Program-made: the position numbers and the translations under genes
Shown here: positions 1 through 12,285 of the stretch, one piece after another
Layout: each line of letters opens with the position of its first letter
Numbering within the stretch: the stretch's first letter is position 1
The notes under the pieces: generated by a model
What the model was told of the DNA's origin: nothing
What the model saw: only the letters and a program-made list of their open reading frames with translations
Database searches by the model: none
NCBI GenBank assembly: GCA_030765055.1
Contig: CM060947.1
Coordinates: 220,750,513 to 220,814,512 of the forward strand
Direction of reading: 5' to 3'
From: Mantis religiosa
Taxonomy: Eukaryota; Arthropoda; Insecta; Mantodea; Mantidae
DNA: 64,000 nucleotides

Positions 1-332
1 TTGTTATTGTTATTGTTGTTGTTATTGTTATTGTTATTGTTGTTATTGTTATAATTATTGTTATTGTTATAATTATTGTTATTGTTATAAGTATTGTTAT
101 TGTTATAAGTATTGTTATTGTTATAATTATTGTTATTGTTATAAGTATTGTTATTGTTATTAGTATTGTTATTGTTATTAGTATTGTTATAATTATTAGT
201 ATTGTTATAATTATTAGTATTGTTATAATTATTAGTATTATTATTATTATAATAATTATTATTATTATTATTATTATTATAATAATTATTATTATTATTA
301 TAATAATTATAATAATTATTATTATTATAATA

Positions 333-378
<46 letters not shown>

Positions 379-433
379 TTATTATTATTGTGATTATTAT
401 CATTATCATTGCTGTTATTGTTGTTATTGTTGC
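1..433. repeat. Composite TTG/TTA microsatellite
   Basis: Trinucleotide and hexanucleotide runs of TTG, TTA and their mixtures (GTTATT, ATTATT, AATAATT) fill the left edge of the window. The tract probably continues outside it. It is imperfect, with drifting motifs, unlike the very pure ATT array near 60 kb. Confidence 0.95.
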
Positions 434-481
434 ATCTGTAGTTACAGGCGACTTAGAGACCTTAATTACTTTCTAGTCGGA

Positions 482-854
482 ACGAAATATCGGGATAACA
501 AAAGTTAAACGCGTGGCGCGAAAGCCCTATTTAGAGCCTTGTCCTTCCAACCCGACTGCCGGCCTCACGCCCACATACGCACGGCTGAGGTGGGTGATCA
601 TCCAACTGATACGGGGAGGGGATGTTGTCAGCGTCTCGGCATTCCGCAGCGGGAATGTTGGTTTCCGTGACCAGGGTCGCTTACCTAGCGTAAGCTCCTC
701 ACCTTCCTCACGATTCTGAGTGGGCACCGGTCCTATATCCGGGACCGAAAATCCCAACCACATGGTTGGGATCGAACCCGGGCCGCTTTCCGTGGCCAGG
801 GACCAACGGTGCCTTAGCCCGCTAACCCACGGCGCAGGACGAAATATCGGGATA
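482..854 (-). repeat. tRNA-derived SINE (family C), complete, 16-bp TSD
   Basis: The 16-bp direct repeat ACGAAATATCGGGATA lies at 482-497 and again at 839-854 and brackets a 341-bp body. Read on the minus strand, the body starts with a tRNA-like head: an A-box-like stretch around GGTTAGCGGGCTAAGG and a B box GGTTCGATCCC. A GC-rich unique region and a short AT-rich end near 498-515 follow. Precise duplication plus internal pol III boxes is the hallmark of a retroposed SINE. The two short open frames inside (513-719 plus, 527-763 minus) are chance frames of the element. Confidence 0.85.
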
Positions 855-2099
855 TTTTACCATTGATATTCACACATCCTTTTCCTCCAATCACTTACAG
901 AATGCAGTAAATATCCAATAATCGTGTGACTACAAACGAGATATGTATGCACGTGATCTTCTCTATGAAATAAACCCGCGATTTTTTTTTTTTTTTTTTT
1001 TTATACTGAATGTCAGCTGCGACCCTTTATATGTGAGCTTCCATAGAGAGAGAGATGAAGACGAAATGTAACATCAGTGTGTACAGTGACCTATTTGAAG
1101 GAAAATATTTCATGCAATGTCAAATAAAGTAACCTAAATTTCAAAAGGTTCAATGACAGATTTGAAACATTAGTGCATTAATCTTGGGAGATAAGTAGGG
1201 GATGCAGCAAAAGAAAGACCTGAGGATGAGCAGTTGAACAGTAAGTAGATGGAAGACGTTTAAGAGGAAGTAAGAAGGGAAGGAGAGAGGAGAAATGGAG
1301 AGACGGGAGTAAAGGAGGTTGAGAGAATAGTATACTGCAGGAGGAAGGGAGATTCAGAGAGGGAAAACCACTGCAGTTAATAAGCGGCAATAACGCGAGC
1401 TGAGCTGCGGTTTGCGCTATTGCCAGTTCTAACGACGAAGTACAGCTACGTTAACTTCTGCAACCTACCTTCAATTTTCCAATTATATCACTGGTTTAAC
1501 CACTAAGCATAACTGTATACAATATCAGAGCTCGGTTAACAGCACCAAACATTCAGAACAATGCCTGAAGGGGTATGAAGTTTTCCTTCTTTGTGCAAAC
1601 TCGTTCCCGAGTTATCTCCAATATATCGACGAGAAAAGCTAATTTTCTTTCTCGTCATCCAGCGATTTATGTTCTGCAGAGAGGTGAACACTTTTTGTCA
1701 CGGATACTGTATCGATTTGATACCCAGCCGAATCAGCTACTTTTATGCAAAGCGACCTAGGCATTTTCAAGGCACACTACATAACTGACGTGATTATGGC
1801 CACGTGGTATCCACAAATAGGATAGTGAGATTTGACTTCACTCTGACCTTACTATTCTGCTTACCTCAGGATGATTCCTATTCATTTTTAGTTTAAGCTA
1901 CAGTGGGTAGGAGTTGGAATCCGTGCACTCCTATTTCCTTATTTTAACGAAGTTTTTATTTTCACAGCAAACCAACATATTTTCATGTCAGTAATCATTA
2001 CTCTTGTGTATCCAATGAAATAAATAAAGCATTTTATAGGTTATAAATCTTTAGAATGGGCTGAAATTAATCATCCAAATGTATCTTCTGGGAAGGTTA
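855..2099. other. No recognisable feature
   Basis: Ordinary AT-rich DNA. It contains a 21-base T tract at 982-1002 and a purine-rich run at about 1190-1345, but no coding frame or repeat that I can identify. Confidence 0.6.
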
Positions 2100-2472
2100 T
2101 TATATTCTAAATAGGGCGCCGGGGTAGCGCGGTGGTTTCGTTCGCGGCTCCCGTTCTAAGGGTCCCGAGTTCGATTCCCGGCTCTGGGGTTGGCGATTTT
2201 AAGTCGGCCCTATCCACGCCTTCACCTCTGTCTAGCACACGTGAAGTATCCCCTATGCCCAACGTGGTTCGGAGTCCACGGTAAAAACTGTAGGTCCTCT
2301 CACCTCACCGCCATCTTCACTATCACCCTACCATCGGAGGTAATGGACACCGCCCTCTGGGTGCCTCCACCTGAGAAATGGGTCCGGTCATCACTTGGTG
2401 GGGTGAGGTTACCCCGAAGGCCAAGGTTGCCATGTGGGGAGTGTTAGTAACTAACTAACTTATATTCTAAAT
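2100..2472 (+). repeat. tRNA-derived SINE (family D), complete, 13-bp TSD
   Basis: TTATATTCTAAAT occurs at 2100-2112 and 2460-2472, flanking a 347-bp body. The plus-strand head carries an A-box-like TAGCGCGGTGG and a B box GAGTTCGATTCCC. The end is a short AACT repeat (GTTAGTAACTAACTAAC) instead of poly(A). The body sequence differs from the other SINEs here, so it is a separate family. The 85-codon frame at 2190-2447 is a by-product. Confidence 0.85.
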
Positions 2473-3185
2473 TGTTGGAAATTTGGGACTTCCGCTGAGT
2501 AGCTAGCGGGGTGTATCCGTCGGCGCCAGCCGGAACACGATCGTTTGAGTATAGAGAGGTTCTGCCATATAATCTAGTAGATTAATTCATAATTATAATT
2601 CAGTTGCCAGGACATACCTTCCCTCCACCACATACCTTCCCTTCCCTCGTCTACGAATTTTAGCGATAGGTTTATGAATAAAGACAAACACAAAAGTAAT
2701 GGCATTCCAGGTATGAAGTACGATAATATGAAAAGGAGGATAGACTGTACAAGAGGATGACATAACAGAGCAGGTATCACATCATAATGGCTGCGATGTA
2801 ACTTACGAATTACATCAAGACATGAGAAATAAACCTGTCGGATTTGACACTCTATGCCAAGGGTGCTCAACTATTAGGCACGTGCTCGCTTACACTACAA
2901 ATGTCATTTCTCCCTCACCGGTGACTAAGGGAAAGAGGGACAGGGGTAGCCGTGAGAGGCGGAAAAATGTGTTCACCTTTGCTTTCCTGTACGTAAGAAT
3001 AACAAGCCAGTGCCAACACTACAACGCAGTAACCACGGGTAATTGGGCCATTCTGTCACAGCAGGTGTATGGAGGTGATTTCTACCTCCCTTCCCTTCTT
3101 TTTCACTTGAGCATGTGTGCTCTGTGCTACCTGCTTGGCCACGAGGTGGAGAAAAAAAAAACAGTGATTTCATATTTGGAAGTAT
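2473..3185. other. No recognisable feature
   Basis: Two overlapping frames of about 100-120 codons occur (2574-2870 minus, 2822-3190 plus). Neither resembles a known family, and the second runs into a family B repeat, so I do not call them genes. Confidence 0.5.
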
Positions 3186-3690
3186 TATAAATGAAAGGGT
3201 GGAGACAGACTGAAAAATTCAATGCCATAGCCAGAATTTGAACCACGGATCTTCTGGTTTCCGTCCACCCGCTCTAACCATTTGAACTACTATGGCCAAC
3301 GTGCCAACATGACATTAAATTCTTCAACTGACTCGTGTTTCTCCCGGTAAACCACTAGGAGTTCTCATAAACACAACTACCTTAATGGCGACTTACTATG
3401 CTGTAAGTGCTTTAAGGCCCGGGCTTTATAGTTCGGACCACTATTAGGTACAATTAACGGAAATTAGTTGTTCTTTCACACTAGCCGTGTGGAGGACCGG
3501 GAGAAACACAAGTCAGTTGGAGAATTTAATGTCATATTGGCACGTTGGCCAAAGTAGCTCAAATTGTTAGAGCGGCTGGACGGAAACCAGAACATCCGTG
3601 GTTCAAATCCCGGCTATGGCATTGAATTTTTCAGCCTGGCTCCCCCCTTTCATAGCGCGTTCGACACACGGCTAGTATGAAAGAACAATT
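3186..3690. repeat. Family B tRNA-like repeat, inverted pair
   Basis: Two arms lie in opposite orientation. The left arm has a tRNA-like core on the minus strand (3224-3296) and the right arm on the plus strand (3548-3620). Each core is 73 nt and starts and ends with complementary 7-mers: GCCATAG/CTATGGC in the left, with one mismatch in the right. Each has a D-arm-like GTAGCTC...GAGC and a B-box-like GGTTCAAAT. Outside the cores both ends are AAATTCAATGCC and its complement. The inner part holds a shared unit with AATTTAATGTCAT, AAACCACTAGGAG and GGCCCGGGC. The T-arm pairs poorly, so this is a tRNA-derived repeat and not a tRNA gene. Confidence 0.8.
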
Positions 3691-5554
3691 AATTTCCAAT
3701 ATTACAAATGATCGAAAGTTCAACACAATAAAACTACATTATATGGAAAATCTTAGCCACACAAACATTTTAATTGACATAATTTTTTCTTGCTTGAATA
3801 ATATATTTCCCCTTATGCATATATAAACGTCATTGAGAATGAAGAACATCTTACAAGTTATTCCCAGAAAATTTACCCCCACATTTCATTATCTTGAAAT
3901 CATATTAAAGTTGCATTTTAATTATTATGTTCTTCGGAAAATAAAACACGATGAATTTCTTTCACGTAAATTTAAGTTCAGAATGGGAGATTTGTTTGAA
4001 AACCTTTGTTGTATCGGACACATACATTTACATACTCGAGGAGTTTTAGTATGAAAATGTCTTTGTTCGGGGCTCAGGATGTCTCTAAAACGTATATTTC
4101 ATATTTAATCTTCATATAGAATTTTTGAGGAGAATGCAATATTTATACGTATTATGTACAGTTGTAGTAAAGGAAGCAAAACCATAACGGCTGGGTTTTC
4201 CTTTACGACGCTGTAAGCTAGCTACAAGTTGAAATTCTCAAATCTAGCTATACTGTACATATGTTGAATGATTTGACGTAATCAGATTCCAAAGGATGGC
4301 TTCTCCTTCCTTGATGCTGGGTTATAGCACTACCGTTTCCGTTTTCGTGCATACGGGTAACCGACATGATGCGGTGTAAAGGAAACCTCACTCCAGAAAC
4401 AGTATCGGAATAAAAGTTCATGTGTTTCTTATGGAGCATTCATCTCGCTTTTGGTACTAACTTATACAACACATAGCAAAGCCCTTTCTACGTTCTCTTC
4501 TGCCTAGAAAGGTGAAAAATCAGACAAATCTGCAGTTTCTAGGGACACTACGACTGAATATTACATAAAAATGCTCTCGAAGTTTGAATTATACGCCTTA
4601 TATATATCGACATTAAGCTTTACGCATTTACTCCTTCATTTACCATACTAAGTATGAGAAGAAATAAACTTTAATTAAAATAGCTTTAAAGTATACAAAG
4701 TTCATTAATTAAGTCTCTGCTGTTCTAGTTTCACATACCAGACAGCCCTCTGCATGTGAAAACCCCTTCCCCTTTTTCTTAAAAAAGACCCTAACTATTT
4801 TGCAAAAGTATACGACGTATATACCTCGTATTAGGTTTAAGATATTTGAGTAAAAAAAAGTTTACCTACAATGTGCTCATAACTATGAGTACTAAACACA
4901 TTCCCTTTAGTTGGTACAGCCTCACCATGACAACCGCTTCGCTGTTAGATGAAGCAAACAACCGCGTAACACTACACATTGAACTTTCGTCTGCATACAC
5001 TTGGAAGGCAATGCTTCACTATTATACTTCGCAGGGTACTACGTCATGTTGTTTTCGGCGCTTGCATATTTGATGGCCGTGCTGTACATCTGACGTCATT
5101 CTTATCTTATGCGAGCGCACATCTCTGGCATTTAGTCATATAATTTTTCTAAGATAAGGCTAAAACTAACGACGTGTGTCTCTTCGCTCTTCCAGACGCT
5201 AACTAAAGTGTCGAACAAAGGACTTCTCTCTTCTCAGTCACTAAAATTTTCAACTAAGGATTCTTTCTAGCCTCCTCTCTCCCTCTTCCGCCCTATGTTC
5301 CTCCTTCTTCTGAATTAGCTATTGAACAGTGAACCAGCAATAGCCATGTAAAGAGCAGTCACCGAAGACAGATTTTCTTCCACAATTGCATGAGAACACG
5401 TAGAGCGTTCTGTCCAAATATGTAGTGGTTGGACGCAGATTAGAAGATCCGTGTAAAAATAAGTTTCCTTCAATTTACGTAACCTCTCTAGACTGTATAA
5501 TACCAAAAGCGTATCTTTTAAAAATTCCCTGTTCAAATGTGTAATTTAATTTTA
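3691..5554. other. No recognisable feature
   Basis: AT-rich single-copy-looking DNA with only short chance frames. No repeats shared with the rest of the window were noticed. Confidence 0.55.
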
Positions 5555-5813
5555 CCAAAGCGCTTTTTGTGGTAATTTTACGTCCTCCAACGTTAAGTCA
5601 TATCGGACGGTGAATGAAATGGGTGAAATGATGCTCAAATGTGTCGAGGTTCCATGGAGCTTAGAGCTACTGGACATTTGTCTGTAAGGATAAGAGAAAT
5701 CCCCGGAGAAAAGCTTATCCAGGTAACTCATCCTAACCGAGAGTCGAACTCGGGACTTCTTGAACGTGAGGCAGACATGCTACCATCTACGCTACCAAGG
5801 CGGGCCCAAAGCG
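5555..5813 (-). repeat. SINE family A copy 1, 8-bp TSD
   Basis: CCAAAGCG at 5555-5562 and 5806-5813 flanks a 243-bp body. On the minus strand it begins GGCCCGCCTTGGTAGCG, with A box TAGCGTAGATGG and B box GAGTTCGACTC. It continues with GTGAGTTACCTGGATAAG-like and CATGGAGCTTAGAG-complement blocks and ends GGAGGACGTAAAATTACC. This is the most frequent SINE in the window, with further copies or fragments near 13.2, 28.8, 38.0, 54.7, 58.1, 61.8 and 63.2 kb. Confidence 0.88.
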
Positions 5814-6463
5814 TAAAAGGCAGAAAGAGGGATATAGAGATAGATTCTAAAACTGATAAGCTAATAAGCCGATTGAATATCTAATTCTCCTCTGAATAAC
5901 TGCCAAATGCAAAGTATTTGCTTGCTTTCATTATAACAAATGGCTCATGATTTTGATTAAAAACAATAAGCCCAGATATCGATATGGACAAAAAGCCTAT
6001 CTCAAATGTTCTATGATTAACCTATGAAATTCTCTTTTTTCGCCAAATATTTTCTTTGAGAGTACACGACAAAATAAAAGGGGTGAACTTTGTGCTCATT
6101 AAAATACAAAATGTACGTGAGAACCTCTCGTTGTATAAACTGTATACAAAGTCTATGCTGATTTCTTTTGAATTAAACACCACACTTTGAAGAGCTAAAA
6201 GATTGTTTTGTTTTTCGCGAATTTAACAGACACCAATATGATGAACAAGAGTGTGTTTTAATTGTCTGCAGTGCAGCTATGAAACGAAATAATAGAAGTT
6301 CTTGCATCACATAAAACCAGATATTTATTTTCTTTAATCACATTTGCAGTAAATAGGGGAGAGAGTACATTGCAATCAAACATCCAGTACGAAATTTTAT
6401 AGTAATTACCGCTTATTTTACACATCTCTGAATCATAAAACGGCTTTAACTCAAAAAGGTACG

Positions 6464-6465
<2 letters not shown>
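5814..6465. other. No recognisable feature
   Basis: AT-rich DNA between a SINE and the GA tract. Nothing identifiable. Confidence 0.55.

Positions 6466-6556
<91 letters not shown>
6466..6556. repeat. (GA)n microsatellite, about 45 units
   Basis: An uninterrupted alternation of G and A for about 90 bases. A second, short purine run lies at about 6765-6795. Confidence 0.97.
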
Positions 6557-6559
<3 letters not shown>

Positions 6560-6820
6560 GAGATAGGCAGTTGTAAACATAACTAAAAAACGAAAAACGA
6601 AATTCTTAAAACTACTGTTATGATTAAAATGCCGAATTTATAGACTATTTTTTCCGCTACAATAGGTGGATCTTGAAAGTTTGAAAAAGTCTACGTAACT
6701 CTCCTTTATGCTCAATGATTTCTTTATCTCGGATACCATTAGAGAAACGAAATTTAGGTAGAGATAGAGGAATGGGGGGGAGGGAGAGAGAAAGATATGA
6801 AACACGTCAGAACAGACAAA

Positions 6821-7634
6821 TTACACTAGGCAACAAAAATAATTTTTCAATATTTCGAGCTCTTCATAAGGCAATTCCTACTAACTTTGGGTTGAGAAAA
6901 ACAAATATGACATTGAAATAATTTTATTAGTTCTAGTTTATATGATAAACACAAGGTGGAAGTGTTACATATTAACGGATTGAGAGAAAAGGATCAATTT
7001 AAATTACATACATGCTAACAACAATGAAAGTGCATCTGATGTTTGAAACTGGTAATGACATGGTAAGAGTTCTAAATTGCTGGAAAAATACTTCGCAGAT
7101 AGTCCTGTCTGAAGAAAATCATGTAGTGCCCTATTGACTTCGTCGTCTTTTAACTTGCCTCTTGTGATGGAGTTCCGCAGAGTCCCTATACAAAGACCAA
7201 CAGTAATCCGCAAGCATTACTTCATTAAAACAACCCTGATAGCTTTGTTCAATAACAGAAATGTCCTGATGGAATCTCTCCTCATGTTCATCACTAACAG
7301 CTCCACAACTAGGAGGGAAAACGTCTAGGTGGGAGTGGAGAAAATGGATCTCAAGGGACATGTTACATCCAAGGTTACCGTGTTTTTGCGGGGAAACTGT
7401 CACCAAATGCTTGTAGTTGTTACCTACGGTATTTTGACAGGTACGCTAACTCCTCCCCCCAAAAAAATTTCTCCCAAATTTAAAATCTTCACCCTAAAAA
7501 TGAAATGTCACTTTATCTTCAAAACAACAGCTAATCTATCCTTTTTATGGTGATCTTTTAATTCAGCAGATAGAAATACATGTAACTTCACTATTTTTGA
7601 GTCCGAAACATTTTTATTTTTGCCCAGTGTTATT
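6821..7634 (-). mobile_element. Terminal-inverted-repeat element with ORF remnant
   Basis: The left end, from about 6821, reads TTACACTAGGCAACAAAAA. The reverse complement of the right end (to about 7634) reads ATAACACTGGGCAAAAATAA, giving an inverted repeat of about 20-25 bp with CACTRGGCAA at the tip. TTA lies next to both tips and may be a 3-bp target duplication. The roughly 0.8-kb interior carries a minus-strand ORF fragment of a recurrent insect family (7004-7440). The length suggests an internally deleted DNA transposon. A superfamily cannot be assigned from what is left. Confidence 0.6.
7004..7440 (-). pseudogene. Fragment of a transposon-borne insect ORF with FHQD and LADYCW motifs
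   Basis: Minus-strand translation from about 7440 gives NYKHLV, then a block with SHLDVFPPSCGAVSDEHEER, FHQDI, YQGCF and MLADYCWSLYRD. A basic KRQVKRRR run follows, then a stop at 7131-7133. A second frame (7213 to 7004) continues with NRALHDFLQTGL, so there is a frameshift near 7140. I recognise this motif set as one that recurs in arthropod genomes in uncharacterised, probably transposon-associated proteins. No biochemical role is known to me. It sits inside the 6821-7634 inverted-repeat element, which supports a mobile origin. Only the C-terminal third or so of such a protein remains. Confidence 0.55.
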
Positions 7635-10124
7635 TGTGATATTCATTTTCTTAGTTTGTGTCCATATTTGTTTTTAAACCATTTCGGAAAAATTTTCCGC
7701 TCTTTGACTGAATTTTCCTATATTTACACTATCTTCAAATGGTAAGTCAGTCATATTTTTATCTCTTGTCCATGCGACGAGATTTGAATTTCAAAGCCAT
7801 CATATAGTGACCCGATTTAAATGATTTTTATATCACTTAAACCCTAGTGTATTCCCCTTGCATATACAACAAAATCGCCAATAAGGTAATTTTTGTGTCG
7901 ATTAAAGTAGACACAGAAGTCTGCAGAAGAGTGCAGAAAGCTATGTGGCCACACAGATTATATTTTTTGATAACAAATGGAGATGATTGGTGGTCGTGAA
8001 GCGTTGCCAGTTTCTATTATGCAAATTTCATTCGTTGATAGCACGTTTTTCGTCTCACTGACTGTTAGCAATATCATTAACACAATGTGTACTTTCCCAG
8101 CAATAAAACCGTAAATGCGCATTCCTGCTCCCCTTAATTGCTTTCGGAGCACTGTTAAATCATTTCAATGAATGCAAAGCTGACTGACAGGCCACTTTAT
8201 AAATCTGTGTAGTGCAGTAAATCGCCGTGAAATCCGGAGTGAAGCGACGCTGTGCGCGTTAGAAGGAATATTGCTTAAAGGCTGCTAGGGAATGAATGAA
8301 ACATCCCTTGATCGTTTTAAACGCCCTCAGAGGAAAAATAAAAAAAGGTTAAAGTTTGCATACATTAATTTAAAATTCTTTGGATGAAATCTATTTATAT
8401 TTAAACACGTTTTCATAAACGGTGTTGTTTTCAGCAAAATCCCTTTAAATGTTTTAAATTGTACGGCTTCATTCCGTGTCTCGTGTAATTTTTAAATTTA
8501 AATATATACATAGCATTTCGGGAATAAATTATTTATGATTCTCTTTATCATTAGGCAAACAATATTTGCATGAGTATACCAGGCTTTAACGACAATTGTA
8601 CAGAATATTTATGTTTTTGGTTTATAATTTAGAAATTATATGGTAAACTCTGTCTAGTCAACACTTGCGCAGTTCGGACTTAAAGGAACGTGACCCTACC
8701 GCCCACCAATGACCGTCATAAATCTATCTCCACACTTCAGAAATGGAACACTGTCGTTGAGGACCAATAGCAACCCTGATTTTCTGGAAATGACAGTCGC
8801 ATGTTTACTCCACGTGGAGTCTCAGTTGCCAAAGTTCCAACTTCCAGTTGATCTGTTTCATTACGTGCAGAAATTCGTTGTGCAATGTGGAGACTGTAGG
8901 ATGGAAATGCAGTGGTAAATTGCAGCAGAAACCTCAGGTTCCAAGTGGGAAAAGATAACTAGAAATTAATACAACAGTAGAGATCATAAATAAGCATAAT
9001 GGGAATAAAAAGGGAATAAATTATATAAGAAATAAAGTTAAAAAGAATATTCGAAATAGCAATATAGTGTAAAGGAAGGAAAATTCGGACAGGAGTTGCT
9101 TCTGAGCACAGACCTGGCAGGAAATAATAACAATGGAACAAAAGCCCTCGAAGGTTACTCGACATCGAGACGCCAGTAAGGTATGCGAAGCATAAGGGAA
9201 ATTCAGCCAAGCATGATAGAATACCCTTATGACGCTGAGAGGTCATACAACCCAGAGGGGTGGAGAATATTACTGCCGCATAGGAAAGACAGACGGAGGT
9301 GACCAATAAGAGAAAATTAAATAAATAAACCCTGCCAATAAAATGTAGATTAAAGCACGTGATAGGCGTAAAATAGTAAAGGAATAGAAAATGGGCGGTG
9401 ATAGGCGAGGAAAGCTAGAATAGAAGCTGAGAATACGATGGGGGAAAGAGCGTCACTCTGGTGCTTCATACGAAGGGAAGAAGACGTGTTATTGGGAGAG
9501 AAGTAGGATCCGATTTTGCAGTCCAAATTAGAGCTTTGGTCTTGAAGACAGTGCAAATATAGGGAATAAAGGGAGTTCGCAAAGCAAAGTAAAAGCATCG
9601 TAAAGGGGAAAGGAAATTAGTACGGCAACGAAAGTGTTAGCAAGCGAGTAAAGAGAGCCAGGTTAGAGAAAATAAAGGAATTGTGAGACGGTAAGCACGA
9701 ATTTTCATAACCGAACCCTGAGAAATAGATCCCAGCTCACCGACAATTAGGCAAAACACCAACCTTTCCATCTCACCGTCAAACCCTTCATACTCCACCC
9801 CTAACCAAGCACTCAAAAGGACAACGAACCGAAAAAGAACCCACACCAAAATGTAAATGATGTAGTAAATAGCTTTCAGTCAAGTGAAAATAATCAAAGT
9901 GATTACAATGGTGTGAATAAATTGGAAAGTGTTGCTGGGCCGAGTTATGTTGCTGAAAAAGCCTCAAAAAAGTTATAACGGGAACTCTTCCTAAGCAAAT
10001 AAATATATACTGACAAATAATCTTGGTAAGGGGTCGTGCAATGAACCTGATGATACATTCTGGGTATTCACAGAAATAAAGTAAGAAATATTGTGACGAA
10101 AGGAATACCAAAGACACTGATCAA
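7635..10124. other. No recognisable feature
   Basis: AT-rich DNA. The part from about 8950 to 9850 is unusually purine-rich on the plus strand, which yields several long-ish minus-strand frames (8959-9306, 9350-9598, 9788-10117) of hydrophobic, low-information composition. I regard these as compositional artefacts. Confidence 0.5.
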
Positions 10125-10488
10125 GCTGAAAACAAAAGGAAACGTGTATCTAAAGTAGATAATTTCACATGCGATTTAATTCGAAGAGAAATTTATAGAT
10201 TCCATCCAAAAGGGAGAGCGCCCACCTTAGACGATTTGGTTGCACATTTGCGAGAAATTTGTGATTTTCCTTATGGGCACTGCACTTTGCGCGGCCTCCT
10301 AAAGGAGCTGGGTTTCAAATACCACACTTTGAATCAAATAAAGGTTATTATGTCAAAACTAAGGAAGTTTCGCAGTGATGGACATAAGATAATTTATTTA
10401 GACGAAACCTCGTACGATACCCATGACGTATTGAGAAAGGTGGCAACCTTGCAAAAAGGTCTGGGAGAAGGAGGGCGGAGGTTTTAAA
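10125..10488 (+). pseudogene. DDE transposase N-terminal fragment (Tc1/IS630-like type)
   Basis: The frame opens upstream of the first ATG at 10236. From about 10130 it reads KRKRVSKVDNF, then IRREIYRF, PTLDDLVAHLREIC, LRGLLKELGF and finally KIIYLDETSYDTH. The order is helix-turn-helix linker, a TLRGLLKELGFKY-type block and then the first catalytic Asp in YLDET. It matches the N-terminal half of Tc1-like DDE transposases common in insects. The frame ends at 10486-10488 soon after the first Asp, so the rest of the catalytic domain is missing. No terminal repeats were found. Confidence 0.6.
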
Positions 10489-11054
10489 ACGATTATAAGG
10501 GTTCGTCAAAGGAGTCGGCCGACGTGTACACGAGCAAACTAAACAGACTTTAGGGTGTATTGCTTTCTCATGTGCGGTATTTTTATTTTTGTCTGCTACA
10601 TATGTATAGTAAATTATGTATTGCAGCCATAAACTTGACGGAAATATATCTGCGAAAGTACATGTATTGGGAATTCTAAATAAAAGGAAGCCTTGTTACA
10701 CTTCAAGCTGTAATCATCGTAGCTATCACCATCTGTGCCAATTCGTCCACTCCCCCTCAAAAGGATTCGCTTTGGGTTAAAGCCATCCCATAGGAAGTAC
10801 CTCAGCTCATGAGGTTAACCCTAACGATAGGAATCGCCTATTAGCCAAGACCAACTCCAATGCTCAGACCATAATACGAGAATCGTCTGTAGGAAAAATG
10901 GCGGCGCTCGTGGCCCAGCATGTTATGTTATAGTTATATCCAGCGAGTGAAGCACGCGTTTGTTTACTTTGATTGTGTGTTTGCAGGATTAATGGAATTC
11001 ACATTAAAGTGGCAACTAGTGACCAACGAGTTAGTTTATCGTGAGTTTTTAACG
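10489..11054. other. No recognisable feature
   Basis: No shared repeats or coding frames noticed. Confidence 0.5.
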
Positions 11055-12285
11055 TAACATTAAGTTATAAGGTTTAAATCTTTAAGGTTCTAAGGGATAC
11101 ATTTATTTTCTAGGATATTCCATAGTAGTTCTCTATTTACTCTATATAAGGATTTTTCTAAATCTATGAATAATAGATGTGTCTGTTTGTTTCTTTTATA
11201 TATCATTTTTGTAGCAATTTCTCCATTTGTACAGAATCTCCACTTACGAAACCCGTTCTGCCCTTGTTCTAACGTGTTGTCAATTATTTTTCGTATTCTT
11301 CTGTCTACTATTGTAATATATATTGTAATATGTACGTTTACATCCGTAATTTAATGGTTAGTTTCGGTATATTCCTGTATAAATTGGTTTGATTTGACCT
11401 GTTGCCATGTAGTTTGTATTCTGTGCTTTTTCCAACACATTTATTAAGTACGTGTAAAATCTTAATTTACAAAAACATATCAGCATACTTAATTAATTCG
11501 GAGTTTATGTCAATTGGGCACTAGTCCTTATATTATTTGTGTATTTGATGACTTAGTTCTTCTTCCTTTAGAAGAAGGATTTGTATTTTCCTTTGTTTTT
11601 TCATAATGCCATAACTCTGCAACATTTTCGAACTATTACCCTTTCATCATTGTTGTTTAGACATATCTGTATATATATATGTGTGTGTGTATGTATATAT
11701 ATATATGCTGCTTCCTTCTCAGGTTTATGTAAATGTTTTATAACTCAATGTCTTCTCCACTGGTGAACATTTTTAATGTGTTCCAAGATAGAGATTGGTA
11801 CCAGCTCCCTTGCTGTGCCTTCATTACAATCGTTTCAACCTCTTTACTCTTTTCATTATATGATGATCTTGATCCTTGTATTTTATTTTGCAGGCACTGT
11901 AAGTAGGACTTCTTCTCTTCCATAGTCGTCTTAATTTCATCGTTTCAGATCCTCAATCCTTTCCTTTTATGTATTTTTCTTCTTGTTTCTAATACTCCGT
12001 ATGCTGCTTTCTTTATAGAAGATACTATGTTATCCCATTTCTCTTCAATATACCTGCTTGTTTCTTTTTGCAACATATATTGAGATAATCTATTTGTGTA
12101 TAGGTTTCGTATGTTTTCATCTCGTAGCAGCTGAACTTTATATGTTTCTTCATTGTGAACCTTTTTCATGGTTGTATTTCTCTATCTTTCTAATAGTTCC
12201 AAGGTTAAAGAGCGTTTCAGAATTCTCAATATCTTCTGCTACTGTGCTCCAACATGTAAAATGCCATATTTGAAATATCATATGT
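11055..12285 (-). pseudogene. Degraded LINE: endonuclease-RT linker and start of RT domain
   Basis: On the minus strand, 12169 to 11945 encodes YKVQLLRDENIRNLYTNRLS and ends KRKGLRI. Next, 11923 to 11738 encodes EEKKSYLQCLQNK followed by KAQQGSWYQSL. These blocks match the linker between endonuclease and reverse transcriptase in a common insect LINE group. Further down (about 11340 to 11060) come RRIRKIIDNTLEQGQNGFRK and LLFIDLEKSLYRVNRELLW, the first RT motifs including the F/IDLEKS block that carries the first catalytic Asp. Stops and frameshifts separate the pieces. The YADD part is absent. The fragments at 24.1 and 55.5 kb may belong to related elements. Confidence 0.65.

Noticed and set aside
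2822..3190. 122-codon plus-strand frame
   Set aside because: No family resemblance, runs into a family B repeat and contains a poly-lysine stretch from an A run.
3224..3620. Possible functional tRNA genes in the family B cores
   Set aside because: Acceptor and D-arm-like parts are good, but the T stem and anticodon stem pair poorly, the position before the putative anticodon is C, not U, and the copies are embedded in repeats.
8959..10117. Several hydrophobic minus-strand frames that looked like membrane proteins
   Set aside because: They follow purine-rich plus-strand composition, lack recognisable motifs and overlap no repeat or splice structure.
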